A DNA stretch of 64,000 bases, from assembly GCA_017419405.1 (NCBI GenBank), contig JAFOLH010000015.1:124001-188000 (forward strand), read 5' to 3'. Source of the stretch: Renibacterium sp. Its GTDB lineage: Bacteria; Actinomycetota; Actinomycetes; Actinomycetales; Micrococcaceae. The notes beneath the pieces are model-generated. The model had not been told where the DNA came from and did no database searches. It worked only from the letters and a program-made list of their open reading frames with translations. The translations under genes were made by a program, and so were the position numbers. The stretch's first letter is position 1, and every line of letters starts with the position of its first letter. Below, in pieces: positions 7,760-15,622 of this stretch.

Positions 7760-8503
7760 ATGAATCCGACAATTCTCAGCACCCGAAACCTGCAGAAGAG
7801 CTACCGCACCGGCCATACTCCTGACGGGCAGCCGAATCGCGCCGTGGCGCTCGCCGGAGTGGACCTGGACCTGCGTGGCGGCGAATCGGTCGCGATCATG
7901 GGCGCTTCCGGCTCTGGAAAAACCACGCTTTTGCACTGCCTCGCCGGGATCATCACCCCCGACGCCGGCGAAGTCACTTTCCACGGGCCTGCCGGCCATC
8001 AGACGATCAGCGCCCTGCGCGAATCCGAACGGTCCCGGCTGCGCCGGGAGTCCTTCGGCTTCGTCTTCCAACAGGGTCTGCTGCTGCCCGAGCTGACTGC
8101 TTTGGAAAACGTGGCATTGGCCCTGATGCTCAACGGCAGCAAACGGGAACTCGCGGAAGGATACGCGGCACGCTGGCTCGGCGCGCTGGGGCTGTCCGGG
8201 ATGGAGCAGCGCAGGATCGGCGAGCTTTCCGGCGGGCAGGCCCAGCGGGTTGCCATCGCCCGGGCACAGGTCACCGGCGCTGGCGTGATCTTCGCCGATG
8301 AACCCACCGGGGCCCTGGATTCGCGCACTTCCGCCGAGGTGATGAGCGCTTTGCTGGACAGCACCGTGGGGATGGGCAAGACCCTGATCGTGGTGACCCA
8401 CGATCCCTCGGTAGCACAACGCTGCGGACGTCTGGTCGAACTCCACGACGGACGGATCGTCCGGGATTCCGCTCCGGTCCAGGCACAGGCGGCGGTCCGA
8501 TGA
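7760..8503 (+). CDS. ABC transporter ATP-binding protein (MacB/LolD type)
   Basis: A 247-residue ABC ATPase. Walker A is GASGSGKTT (about residue 50), the Q-loop is FVFQQGLLLPELTALENV, the signature is LSGGQAQRVAIARA, Walker B is VIFADEPTGALD, and the switch histidine is in VVTHDPS. ENVALAL and GALDSRTS are typical of the FtsX-partner group (MacB, LolD, BceA). It overlaps the permease start as ATGA, so the two are coupled. Such pairs in Gram-positives often export peptides or sense bacitracin-like antibiotics, but no two-component system or PadR regulator is adjacent, so the cargo is unknown. Confidence 0.92.
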   Translation: MNPTILSTRNLQKSYRTGHTPDGQPNRAVALAGVDLDLRGGESVAIMGASGSGKTTLLHCLAGIITPDAGEVTFHGPAGHQTISALRESERSRLRRESFGFVFQQGLLLPELTALENVALALMLNGSKRELAEGYAARWLGALGLSGMEQRRIGELSGGQAQRVAIARAQVTGAGVIFADEPTGALDSRTSAEVMSALLDSTVGMGKTLIVVTHDPSVAQRCGRLVELHDGRIVRDSAPVQAQAAVR

Positions 8504-9879
8504 GCACTGCGACGCTCACCGCCGCCGCTTCGGGTTCCGGCTCCCAAGGCCTGGGCACCGCCTTCCGGTTGGTGAAACTGACCTTCCGCGGCGGCGCCAG
8601 CCGAAGCACCCTGGTGCTGCCGATCGTGGCGTTCGGGCTTACCACCGCTTTGCTGCTCACGGTCTTGGCCGGCGCCTTGTCCTTTTTCCGCTGGACCGAT
8701 GAAATCGCTGGTTTCTATCAGGTATTGGCCGGAATCGCGGCGGCTTTGTTGGTGGTCCCGCTGCTGGCCCTGGGCGGCTCCGCGGCCAGGTTGTCGGCCC
8801 GGCGCCGGGATGAAAAACTTTCCACTCTGCGCTTGCTCGGCGGCACCCCGGCCTTGGTCGGCACCATGACGGTTCTGGAATCCAGCCTTTTGGCCGTGGC
8901 CGGCGCGCTTGCCGGGATCGTGGGGTATTTCGGGTTGCTCCCGCTGGTCGCGATGATCCCGTTCCGGGGCCGGCCGTTGGGCGTCGAGGCGTTGTTGCTG
9001 AATCCGTTCGCAATCGTCGCGGTACTGTGCTTCATCGCCCTGCTCTCGGTGGTCAGTGCAGCCGTCGGGCTCCGCCGGGTCAACATCTCGCCGCTGGGCG
9101 TGCGCACCCGGGCCAACCCGCCCAAGGTGACCTGGCTGCGGATCGTGCTCGGCGCCGTCGTCGTCGTCGCGGCCTATGCCGCGATCAGCGGCGTGCAGAA
9201 GTCCGAATCGGTGCTGACCATTGCGGTGGTTCTGGTGCTCGGTTTCGGCGGCACCCTCGGCGTGCTCAATCTGATGGGGCCGGCAGTGATCCGGGCCGTC
9301 GCCAAGGCGCAATTGCGCCGGGCACAGGGGCCGGCCAAGCTTTTGGCCGCCCGGCAGATCCTGGAGTCGCCGAAAGCCGCTTGGCGCCAAGTCTCCGGAG
9401 TCGCGATGACCAGTTTCATCGCGGTCTTCGCCGGGACCGGACTCGCCGCCGTCGGCTCGGCCTCGGGCAGTGGCTCGGACGAGTTGGAAATGATCACGGA
9501 CGTCCGTACCGGGGTCATCATCACCCTGGTGATTTCATTCCTGATGGTCGCCTGCTCGGTGGGCGTGAACCAAGCCTCCCAGGTGCTCGACCGGGCAGAT
9601 CTGCTGGTCAGCATGGACCGGATGGGCGCGCCGCGCAAAACCATGGAAGCCGCCCGCGCCCGCGCCGTCATGCTGCCGCTGTGCCTGGTGGCGCTCGGCT
9701 CCGCGCTGATCGCGGCGATCGTGTTGTTTCCCTTGACCGCGCTGGCACTGCTGACCGATCCCACCACGGTGCTCGTGGTCGCGCTGTGCCTGGCAAGCGG
9801 AATCGCCCTGGTGTGGCTGAGTTTGAAGGCCACCGCACCGGTGGTTTCAAACGTCCTGCGCACACCAGAGCGATTCTGA
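8500..9879 (+). CDS. FtsX-like ABC transporter permease
   Basis: A 459-residue membrane protein forming the channel for the preceding ATPase. It begins with FRLVKLTFRGGASRSTLVLPIVAF (first membrane span about 45-70). FtsX-type blocks containing ARRRDEKLSTLRLLGGTP and DLLVSMDRMGAPRKTMEAARAR mark the two coupling-helix regions facing the ATPase. I count roughly 8-10 hydrophobic spans, i.e. two FtsX domains in one polypeptide, consistent with a homodimer or a BceB-like single permease. There is no large extracytoplasmic MacB periplasmic core. The start overlaps the ATPase stop by four bases. Confidence 0.88.
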   Translation: MSTATLTAAASGSGSQGLGTAFRLVKLTFRGGASRSTLVLPIVAFGLTTALLLTVLAGALSFFRWTDEIAGFYQVLAGIAAALLVVPLLALGGSAARLSARRRDEKLSTLRLLGGTPALVGTMTVLESSLLAVAGALAGIVGYFGLLPLVAMIPFRGRPLGVEALLLNPFAIVAVLCFIALLSVVSAAVGLRRVNISPLGVRTRANPPKVTWLRIVLGAVVVVAAYAAISGVQKSESVLTIAVVLVLGFGGTLGVLNLMGPAVIRAVAKAQLRRAQGPAKLLAARQILESPKAAWRQVSGVAMTSFIAVFAGTGLAAVGSASGSGSDELEMITDVRTGVIITLVISFLMVACSVGVNQASQVLDRADLLVSMDRMGAPRKTMEAARARAVMLPLCLVALGSALIAAIVLFPLTALALLTDPTTVLVVALCLASGIALVWLSLKATAPVVSNVLRTPERF

Positions 9880-9895
9880 CGGCAACTGCTCCGGA

Positions 9896-11836
9896 CTAGC
9901 TGGCTGCGGCGTCCAAAGTGACGTCCACCGACTGCGATTGGCCGCCGCGCAGGAAGGTCACCTTGACCGTGGCATTGGCGGCCTGCTCCCGGACCGCTGC
10001 GGTCAACGACGAGGCGTCGTCGATGATCCGGCTGCCGAAGTTGGTGATCACGTCACCGGCTTTGAGTCCGGCCTTCTCGCCCGCAGAGCCCGGCGTCACC
10101 GACTGGATTGCGGCGCCCACCGAGAATTGGCTGCTGGACTGGCCCTGCGCATTCGTGGCACCGCCCGAGGCTGCCTGCGGCGCCACGGTCACGCCCAGCT
10201 GGCCGTGCGAAGCCTTTCCGGTGGTGATCAGTTCCTGGGCGATCCGCTTCGCGGTGTTGATCGGAATCGAGAAGCCGACGCCGATATTGCCGCCGGTGCC
10301 GGAACTCGTGTCCCCGGCACTGGCGATCGCCACGTTCACGCCGATCACCTGGCCGCTGGAGTTGACCAGCGCGCCACCGGAGTTGCCGGGATTGATCGCG
10401 GCGTCCGTTTGGATCACGTTGAGGCTGATCGAACCCTGGGCGCTGGTGTTGGGCGCCGAGCCGTCCGGCGGAGCGAAGTTGAATCCGCCGTTGCCGCCTT
10501 CGCTCGAAGAATCCGGCTGCTGCTTCGGTGCCGCCGACGAGGCCACCGAGATCGTCCGGTTGGTCGAGGAGATGATCCCGTCGGTCACCGTGTTGCTCAA
10601 GGAGAGCTGCAAGGGCGTACCGATCGCGATCACGGTGTCGCCGACGTTGAGCTTCGACGAGTCGCCGAGATCGGCCGGCGTGAGATTCGGCGCATCGATC
10701 TTGATCACGGCCAAATCGTTGAGCGGATCGGTGCCGACGATCTTGGCGGTGAACACCCGGCCGTCATTGAGTTTGACCTGGAGCGTGGGGTTGGCCACCT
10801 TTCCGTCCAGCGTCACCACGTGGGTGTTGGTCAAAATGTTGCCGCTGTTGTCCAAGATGATCCCGGAGCCGCTGCCGCCCGAACTGCCGCTGCTGACCGC
10901 GATGGTGACGACCGACGGCGAAGCTTTCTGCGCCGCGGCGGTCACCGCGTTCACCGAATCGGTGTTGTTCACGATCACCGGGGCGTTCCCGGTCTGCTGG
11001 ACCACTCCGCCGTTCTGGCCGCCGGCCAGCAACGCGGTGGTCCCGGCAGCAGCCCCGCCGCCGATCAGTGCGGCGATCACCATGCCGCCGACCACGACGC
11101 CGACGCCGTAGCGCTTGCGGTCCTTCTTCGGCGCGCTGCCGGGCGGTGGGGTCGGTGTGCCGAAAGCCCCGTTGTAGCCGCCTCCGTTGCCCGCTCCGCC
11201 GGCCTGTCCGGCAGCGGTTTGGCCGGCACCGGCTTGGCTGGCACCGGCTTGGCCGTAGCCTGCCGCATGCTGCCCATAGCTCGGCGGCGCGTAGCTCGGC
11301 GCCGGCGCGCCAGCGGCACCGTAGCCGCCGTCCGGGTTGTTCCCGCCGGCATACTGGCCGTAGCGTGGCAGCGGCTGGGTCTCCTGCGCCGCCGGGGCCG
11401 AATAGTCGGTCGTTCCGGCGGGCGAACTGAAGCTGCCGACCTGCTCGGCCGCTGCCGGCTGTTCAGTCGGAGCGGTTTGCTCGGCCGGTGCCGGCTCGAG
11501 CGGGTTCTGCACCATCCCGGACTGCTCGGCGGCGACCGGCGGCTGGCCTTGGATCCGCTGCGGGTGGATCGGCAACGGCTCGATCGGCTGCTGCTGTTCG
11601 GCTCGGCCGAATTCGTCCGCTTGGTTCAGCGGTTCGGCTTGGTTCAGCGGTTCGGCTTGGTTCAGCGGTTCGGCTTGGCCGATCTGCTCCGTCTGGCTGG
11701 TCTGCGCGACGTCGGGCTGGCTGGTCTGCGCAGCCTCGCTGCCGGATTCCTCGCGACCGCTCCACCAACTGTGCTTGGCCGGCTGCGCCTGGTCCTTGGC
11801 GTCGTCCGGCGTCGGTCCGTTGTTCTGATCAGACAT
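9896..11836 (-). CDS. membrane-anchored HtrA/DegP-type trypsin-like serine protease with PDZ domain
   Basis: A 646-residue envelope protease. The cytoplasmic N-terminal ~240 residues are disordered and rich in Gln/Pro/Ala/Gly. One transmembrane helix (about 245-270) is followed by an S1C protease domain with the triad His ~338 (TNTHVV), Asp ~373 (NDLAVIKI) and Ser ~485 (GNSGGALV). A C-terminal PDZ domain (about 545-640) contains GSAGEKAGLKAGDVI. It resembles mycobacterial PepD/HtrA quality-control proteases. A Ser/Asn/Gly-rich insertion (around 430-465) lies within the protease domain. The N-terminal tail holds three perfect AEPLNQ repeats. It is divergent from the TPM and PspA genes, suggesting a shared envelope-stress role (inference). 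Confidence 0.92.
   Translation of the reverse strand: MSDQNNGPTPDDAKDQAQPAKHSWWSGREESGSEAAQTSQPDVAQTSQTEQIGQAEPLNQAEPLNQAEPLNQADEFGRAEQQQPIEPLPIHPQRIQGQPPVAAEQSGMVQNPLEPAPAEQTAPTEQPAAAEQVGSFSSPAGTTDYSAPAAQETQPLPRYGQYAGGNNPDGGYGAAGAPAPSYAPPSYGQHAAGYGQAGASQAGAGQTAAGQAGGAGNGGGYNGAFGTPTPPPGSAPKKDRKRYGVGVVVGGMVIAALIGGGAAAGTTALLAGGQNGGVVQQTGNAPVIVNNTDSVNAVTAAAQKASPSVVTIAVSSGSSGGSGSGIILDNSGNILTNTHVVTLDGKVANPTLQVKLNDGRVFTAKIVGTDPLNDLAVIKIDAPNLTPADLGDSSKLNVGDTVIAIGTPLQLSLSNTVTDGIISSTNRTISVASSAAPKQQPDSSSEGGNGGFNFAPPDGSAPNTSAQGSISLNVIQTDAAINPGNSGGALVNSSGQVIGVNVAIASAGDTSSGTGGNIGVGFSIPINTAKRIAQELITTGKASHGQLGVTVAPQAASGGATNAQGQSSSQFSVGAAIQSVTPGSAGEKAGLKAGDVITNFGSRIIDDASSLTAAVREQAANATVKVTFLRGGQSQSVDVTLDAAAS
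11621..11674 (-). repeat. three perfect 18-bp tandem repeats inside the HtrA-like gene
   Basis: TTGGTTCAGCGGTTCGGC occurs three times head to tail with no mismatch (11621-11638, 11639-11656, 11657-11674). On the coding strand each unit encodes AEPLNQ in the cytoplasmic tail. Perfect identity implies recent slippage expansion, so copy number probably varies between strains. Confidence 0.95.
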
Positions 11837-12145
11837 CCTCTGTCCCCTGCTCTGCTCGTGGTGATCTTGAATTCAACTATGCGCGGTACTTATAAGCCGA
11901 TGACGAAAGTTCGCTGGACAGAACCTGTGAGAAGGGTGAAAGTACTGGTGGCTTACTAATCTGTGCTCCCACTGTGCTGCCATCAAGTCTTTCCTGGGTG
12001 GTCCCGGCCCGCATCGGTTTTTCGCCAGCGGCGTAGTCAGGGGTTGGACGGTCTGGAACTTACCGCAATAGTATTGAAAAAAGCGTTGTCAGCGGCACGA
12101 ACGAGCCGATAGCCGGCCCGAGCAAGCCCCTTAATGAAGGAAGCC
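11837..12145. promoter_or_regulatory. intergenic region between htrA-like and TPM-domain genes, with candidate promoters
   Basis: This 309-bp divergent region holds two sigma-70-like elements on the plus strand: TTGAAT (11868-11873) - 17 bp - TTATAA (11891-11896), and TTGGAC (12044-12049) - 17 bp - AATAGT (12067-12072). The second would start transcription about 67 nt before the TPM gene. No convincing promoter for the leftward protease gene was found by eye, and no RNA gene is evident. Confidence 0.45.
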
Positions 12146-14272
12146 ATGCGTAATCGGATCTTGAGTGGAGCCGTTGGCAGGACACTGGCGGTGCTGGGGC
12201 TAGCCGCCCTGCTCGTGGTGCCCGCCGGCGCAGCGCAAGCCAAGCTGGCACCGACGGAGTCTCCGGTCACCATTCCGGCCGGGCAGAACATCATCGACGA
12301 CGCGAATGCCCTGGGCAACCGCAAAGCCGATGTCCAGGCCGCGATCACCAAGCTGGCCAATGACAAGAAGTACAACCTGTACGTGGTGCTGGTGAAGACT
12401 TTCGAGAATCCCACGAACGCTGGCGATTGGGCCACCGCGGTGGGCCGGGCCAAAGGTTTGGGCAATTTCGACCTCTTGCTGGCCGTGGCCACCGATCAGG
12501 GCAGGTACTCGCTGCAGAAAAGCAGCACCAGCAAAATCACCACTGCGCAACGCGACAGCATCGTGCAGAACGCCGTCGTCGCGAATCTGGCCAACGGCAA
12601 AAAAGACTATGCGCAAGCAGCCATCGATACTGCGGCCGCAATCGGCGACGCGGCCGGCGGCGGCAGTGGCACCGTGCCCAATCCAACAGGGGGAATCGTG
12701 GGAACCGTTGTTTTTCTCGTTTTGATCGTCGGCGCCGTCATGGCGTTCGTGTTCTTCCGGCGGCGGCGCAAGCAACAAGCGGTCGCAGCCACCGCCTCCG
12801 GCTACAGCCCCACCGGGCAGCAGCTCGATCCGATGGCCGGCACCAGCGTCGAGGAATTGCGCACCAAAGCCGGCTCGATGCTGATCGCCGCCGATGACGC
12901 GATCAAGTCCAGCGAGCAGGAAATCAGCTTCGCGCAAGCCGCCTACGGCGACGAATCGGTGAAACCGTTCCAAGCCGCCTTGGCCGAAGCCAAAGGGCAC
13001 CTCACCGAATCCTTCAAACTGCAGCAGCAGCTCGACGACGACATTCCGGACACCGTGGAACAGCAGCGTTCTTGGTATGGCGAAATCATCCGCCGCTCGG
13101 AAGCCGCGAACCAAGCCCTCGCCGAACAGAAGCAGAGCTTCGATTCGCTGCGCGAGTTGGAAAAGAACGCACCGCAGGCCTTGGCCACCGTGGCGGCCGG
13201 CGCGCAGCAGGTCCAAGCCCAGCTGCAATCGGCACAGACCCAGCTGGCGGATCTGCAAAGCCGCTTTGCCGATTCGGCGACCGCGACCATCAAGGACAAC
13301 ATCGGCCAGGCCCAAGAGCGCCTCTCCTTCGTGAATACCGCCTCGCAGAACGCCGCGCAGAAGCTCGGCGTGCAGGATGCCGCCGGGGCCGCAGTCGCGG
13401 TCCGGGCTGCGGAGGAAGCGCTCCACCAGGCCAAGCTCCTGGAAGACGCGATCGGCAACGTGGCCAACGGGGTTCAGGACGCGGCGGGCAAACTCCCCGC
13501 CGCGGTGGCCGAAGCCCAAACCGACCTGACCCAGGCCAAGGCGATGCTCAGTGCAGGGCAGAACAGCCAAGCTGCCGGCCAGATCGCAGCCGCGGAATCG
13601 GTGATCAACCAGGTGCAAGCCCAATTGGCCCAAGCCCAGTCGAATCCGGCCGTGAAGCTGGATCCGCCGGCCCTCCTGCAGCAGGTGGAGACCGCACACA
13701 GCAACCTGGACCAGCTGCTCACCGGGATCAGGGATCAGCAGCAACAGGCGCAACGCGCCCAAGCATCGCTGCAACAAGCGATCCTCAACGCACAGGCGCA
13801 GATCTCCGCCACCCAGGATTACATCGCGGCGCGCCGCGGCGGCGTCGGCGCGGAAGCCCGGACCCGGATCGCCGAAGCCCAGCGCAACCTCGATTACGCG
13901 CTCTCCATCCAGGCCAGCGATCCGGTCAGCGCCCTGACCTACGCCAACCAGGCGACAACTTTGGCGCAGCAGGCCGCGCAATTGGCCCAATCCGACGTCG
14001 ACGGCTTCGGCTTCGCCAATTCCGGCTACGGTGCCGGCGGCGGCTTCGCCGGACGCGGCGGCGGCGCCGGCGGAGGGTTCGGCGGCGGCTTCGGCGGCGC
14101 CATCCTGGGCGGCATCCTCGGCGGCATGCTCTCCGGCGGCAACCACGGTTCGAACTGGGGCGGCGGCGGCTTCGGCGGCTGGAGCTCGGGTGGCGACTCC
14201 GGCGGCGGCTGGGGTGGCGACGGCGGCGGTGGCGGTTGGGGCGGCGACTCCGGCGGCGACGGCAGCTTCTGA
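12146..14272 (+). CDS. TPM-domain membrane protein with long coiled-coil region and Gly-rich tail
   Basis: A 708-residue exported protein. A signal peptide (about 1-31, ending in GAAQA) precedes a TPM domain (about 40-170; the family formerly DUF477/YgcG). Then come one transmembrane helix (about 184-206) followed by FRRRRKQ, a very long Ala/Gln/Glu-rich helical region (about 225-620) with repeated AQAQL heptad-like patterns, and a Gly/Ser/Trp-rich tail (about 627-705). The topology suggests an outside TPM domain and an inside coiled coil. ATG 12146 is chosen because AAGGAAG sits 5 nt upstream; ATG 12134 has no site. The gene precedes pspA. TPM proteins have been linked to photosystem repair, membrane maintenance and phosphatase activity, but the role here is unknown. 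Confidence 0.85.
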   Translation: MRNRILSGAVGRTLAVLGLAALLVVPAGAAQAKLAPTESPVTIPAGQNIIDDANALGNRKADVQAAITKLANDKKYNLYVVLVKTFENPTNAGDWATAVGRAKGLGNFDLLLAVATDQGRYSLQKSSTSKITTAQRDSIVQNAVVANLANGKKDYAQAAIDTAAAIGDAAGGGSGTVPNPTGGIVGTVVFLVLIVGAVMAFVFFRRRRKQQAVAATASGYSPTGQQLDPMAGTSVEELRTKAGSMLIAADDAIKSSEQEISFAQAAYGDESVKPFQAALAEAKGHLTESFKLQQQLDDDIPDTVEQQRSWYGEIIRRSEAANQALAEQKQSFDSLRELEKNAPQALATVAAGAQQVQAQLQSAQTQLADLQSRFADSATATIKDNIGQAQERLSFVNTASQNAAQKLGVQDAAGAAVAVRAAEEALHQAKLLEDAIGNVANGVQDAAGKLPAAVAEAQTDLTQAKAMLSAGQNSQAAGQIAAAESVINQVQAQLAQAQSNPAVKLDPPALLQQVETAHSNLDQLLTGIRDQQQQAQRAQASLQQAILNAQAQISATQDYIAARRGGVGAEARTRIAEAQRNLDYALSIQASDPVSALTYANQATTLAQQAAQLAQSDVDGFGFANSGYGAGGGFAGRGGGAGGGFGGGFGGAILGGILGGMLSGGNHGSNWGGGGFGGWSSGGDSGGGWGGDGGGGGWGGDSGGDGSF

Positions 14273-14407
14273 TCCCGCTGCTGCCCAACCAGGCAAGACC
14301 AGTAGCCAAGCTGCCGGATTTTTGGCAGTCTACCTAGCAAGCACCACCGATCCACCGACAAGCACGGACAACTGAAGATCCACAATCGCAGGACGAAAGG
14401 TATCACG

Positions 14408-15226
14408 ATGGCAAAGCAGTCAATCTTTGGCCGCATCGGGCAGCTGGCCAAGGCCAATATCAATGCGCTGCTTGATCAGGCGGAGGATCCGCAGAAGATG
14501 CTCGACCAGATGGTGCGCGACTACACCAACAACATCGCCGAGGCTGAATCGGCGGTGGCCCAGACCATCGGCAACCTGCGGATGCTCCAGGACGACTACA
14601 ACGAAGACATCAAGAATGCCCAGGACTGGGGCAACAAGGCGCTTGCCGCGAGCCGCAAGGCCGACGAGTTCCGCACCGCAGGCAATGCTGCGGATGCGCA
14701 GAAGTTCGACGACTTGGCCAAGGTGGCGCTGCAGCGGCAGATTTCCTCGGAGAACGAAGCGAAGACCGCTGAGCCGAACATCAAGTCCCAGGAAGCCGTG
14801 GTCGAGCAGCTCAAGACCGGCTTGAACCAGATGAAGGGCAAGCTCAACGAGCTCGCCTCCAAGCGCAATGAGCTGGTGGCCCGTTCCAAGACCGCGCAGG
14901 CGCAATCCCAGGTCAACGACGCGCTCGGCAGCATCAACATCATGGATCCGACCAGCGAGGTCGGCCGGTTCGAGGACAAGATCCGCCGCGAAGAAGCCAA
15001 GGTCCGGGGCCAGCAGGAATTGGCCTCGTCCAGCCTCGACGCCCAGTTCAACAGCCTCGAAGACCTCGGCGAGCAGACCGAGGTGGAAGCCCGGCTTGCC
15101 GCACTGAAAGCCGGCAGCGCCCCGGCCGCGATCAATTCCACCCCGGCAGCCCCGGCAGCCAATCCGGCACAAGCTGCTCCGGCCGCCACTCCGGTGGTCA
15201 ACGAGGACGATTTCAAAACCCTCTGA
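14408..15226 (+). CDS. pspA: PspA/IM30 family membrane-remodelling protein
   Basis: A 272-residue PspA/Vipp1-family protein, predicted to assemble on the inner face of the membrane and protect it during stress. The N-terminus SIFGRIGQLAKANINALLDQAEDPQKML matches the membrane-binding helix and family opening. Long helices follow (about 25-220) with little Pro or Gly. The tail after ~235 is Ala/Pro-rich and longer than in E. coli PspA. A good site (GGACGAAAGGTATCACG) precedes the ATG. It sits 135 nt after the TPM gene, probably in one unit. No PspBC or PspF is present; actinobacteria use other regulators. Confidence 0.92.
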   Translation: MAKQSIFGRIGQLAKANINALLDQAEDPQKMLDQMVRDYTNNIAEAESAVAQTIGNLRMLQDDYNEDIKNAQDWGNKALAASRKADEFRTAGNAADAQKFDDLAKVALQRQISSENEAKTAEPNIKSQEAVVEQLKTGLNQMKGKLNELASKRNELVARSKTAQAQSQVNDALGSINIMDPTSEVGRFEDKIRREEAKVRGQQELASSSLDAQFNSLEDLGEQTEVEARLAALKAGSAPAAINSTPAAPAANPAQAAPAATPVVNEDDFKTL

Positions 15227-15269
15227 AAGGGCCTCGGACGACCAAACGGACGTCCGAAGCTCGGGAACC

Positions 15270-15310
15270 GCAAAGGGACCGTACCTGGCATACAGGTGCG
15301 GTCCCTTTGC
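15270..15310 (+). terminator. strong hairpin terminator after pspA
   Basis: An 18-bp stem (15270-15287 with 15293-15310; left arm GCAAAGGGACCGTACCTG) has a single T-G wobble and a 5-base loop. There is no T tract on either side, as is common in high-GC actinobacteria. It lies 44 nt after the pspA stop. Confidence 0.8.
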
Positions 15311-15320
15311 CGTACTCAGA

Positions 15321-15384
15321 ATCTTGAGGTGCCGGGATCTTGAGGCGCCGGAATCTTGCTGTGCTGGAATTCTGCCGCGCTGGG
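15321..15384 (+). repeat. four degenerate 16-bp tandem repeats
   Basis: Units start at 15321, 15337, 15353 and 15369: ATCTTGAGGTGCCGGG, ATCTTGAGGCGCCGGA, ATCTTGCTGTGCTGGA, ATTCTGCCGCGCTGGG. Divergence increases left to right. It lies in the 395-bp non-coding stretch between pspA and the HNH gene, which otherwise holds only the terminator and the AT-rich palindromes. No function is evident. Confidence 0.8.
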
Positions 15385-15576
15385 GGCCGGACCGAGTCCG
15401 GTCCAGAGCAGAGCCGGCCTTGGGCGCTGTCGCGTGCGTGTCGTGGGCGCTGCCGCGCCGGAGTCCGGCGCGGCAGCTGCCCGACGGAGCGACATGGCGA
15501 CCGAACCAGCCCTCCGAGCAGACCGCTCCAGCATCCCGGGGCTCTCCGAGCTCAACTCCAAATCGAATAAATATCC

Positions 15577-15611
15577 TATTCTAGGTATTGAACTAGAATA
15601 TATATTCTAGT
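15577..15611 (+). promoter_or_regulatory. AT-rich operator-like palindromes upstream of the DUF222-HNH gene
   Basis: The 8-mer TATTCTAG occurs at 15577-15584 and 15603-15610, with its complement CTAGAATA at 15593-15600. The right pair forms a perfect 20-bp palindrome (15592-15611). The whole stretch from 15560 to 15620 is strikingly AT-rich in a GC-rich setting and ends 12 nt before the ATG. This suggests a repressor site overlapping the promoter. Confidence 0.6.
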
Positions 15612-15622
15612 ATTATTGGTTC

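Noticed and set aside
9938-11959. 673-codon open frame opposite the HtrA-like gene
   Set aside because: No start context, repetitive Arg/Gly composition, and the opposing frame has a complete protease with triad and PDZ.
12200-14296. 698-codon open frame opposite the TPM-domain gene
   Set aside because: A shadow of the Ala/Gln-rich coiled coil; Gly/Leu/Arg-rich with no motif.
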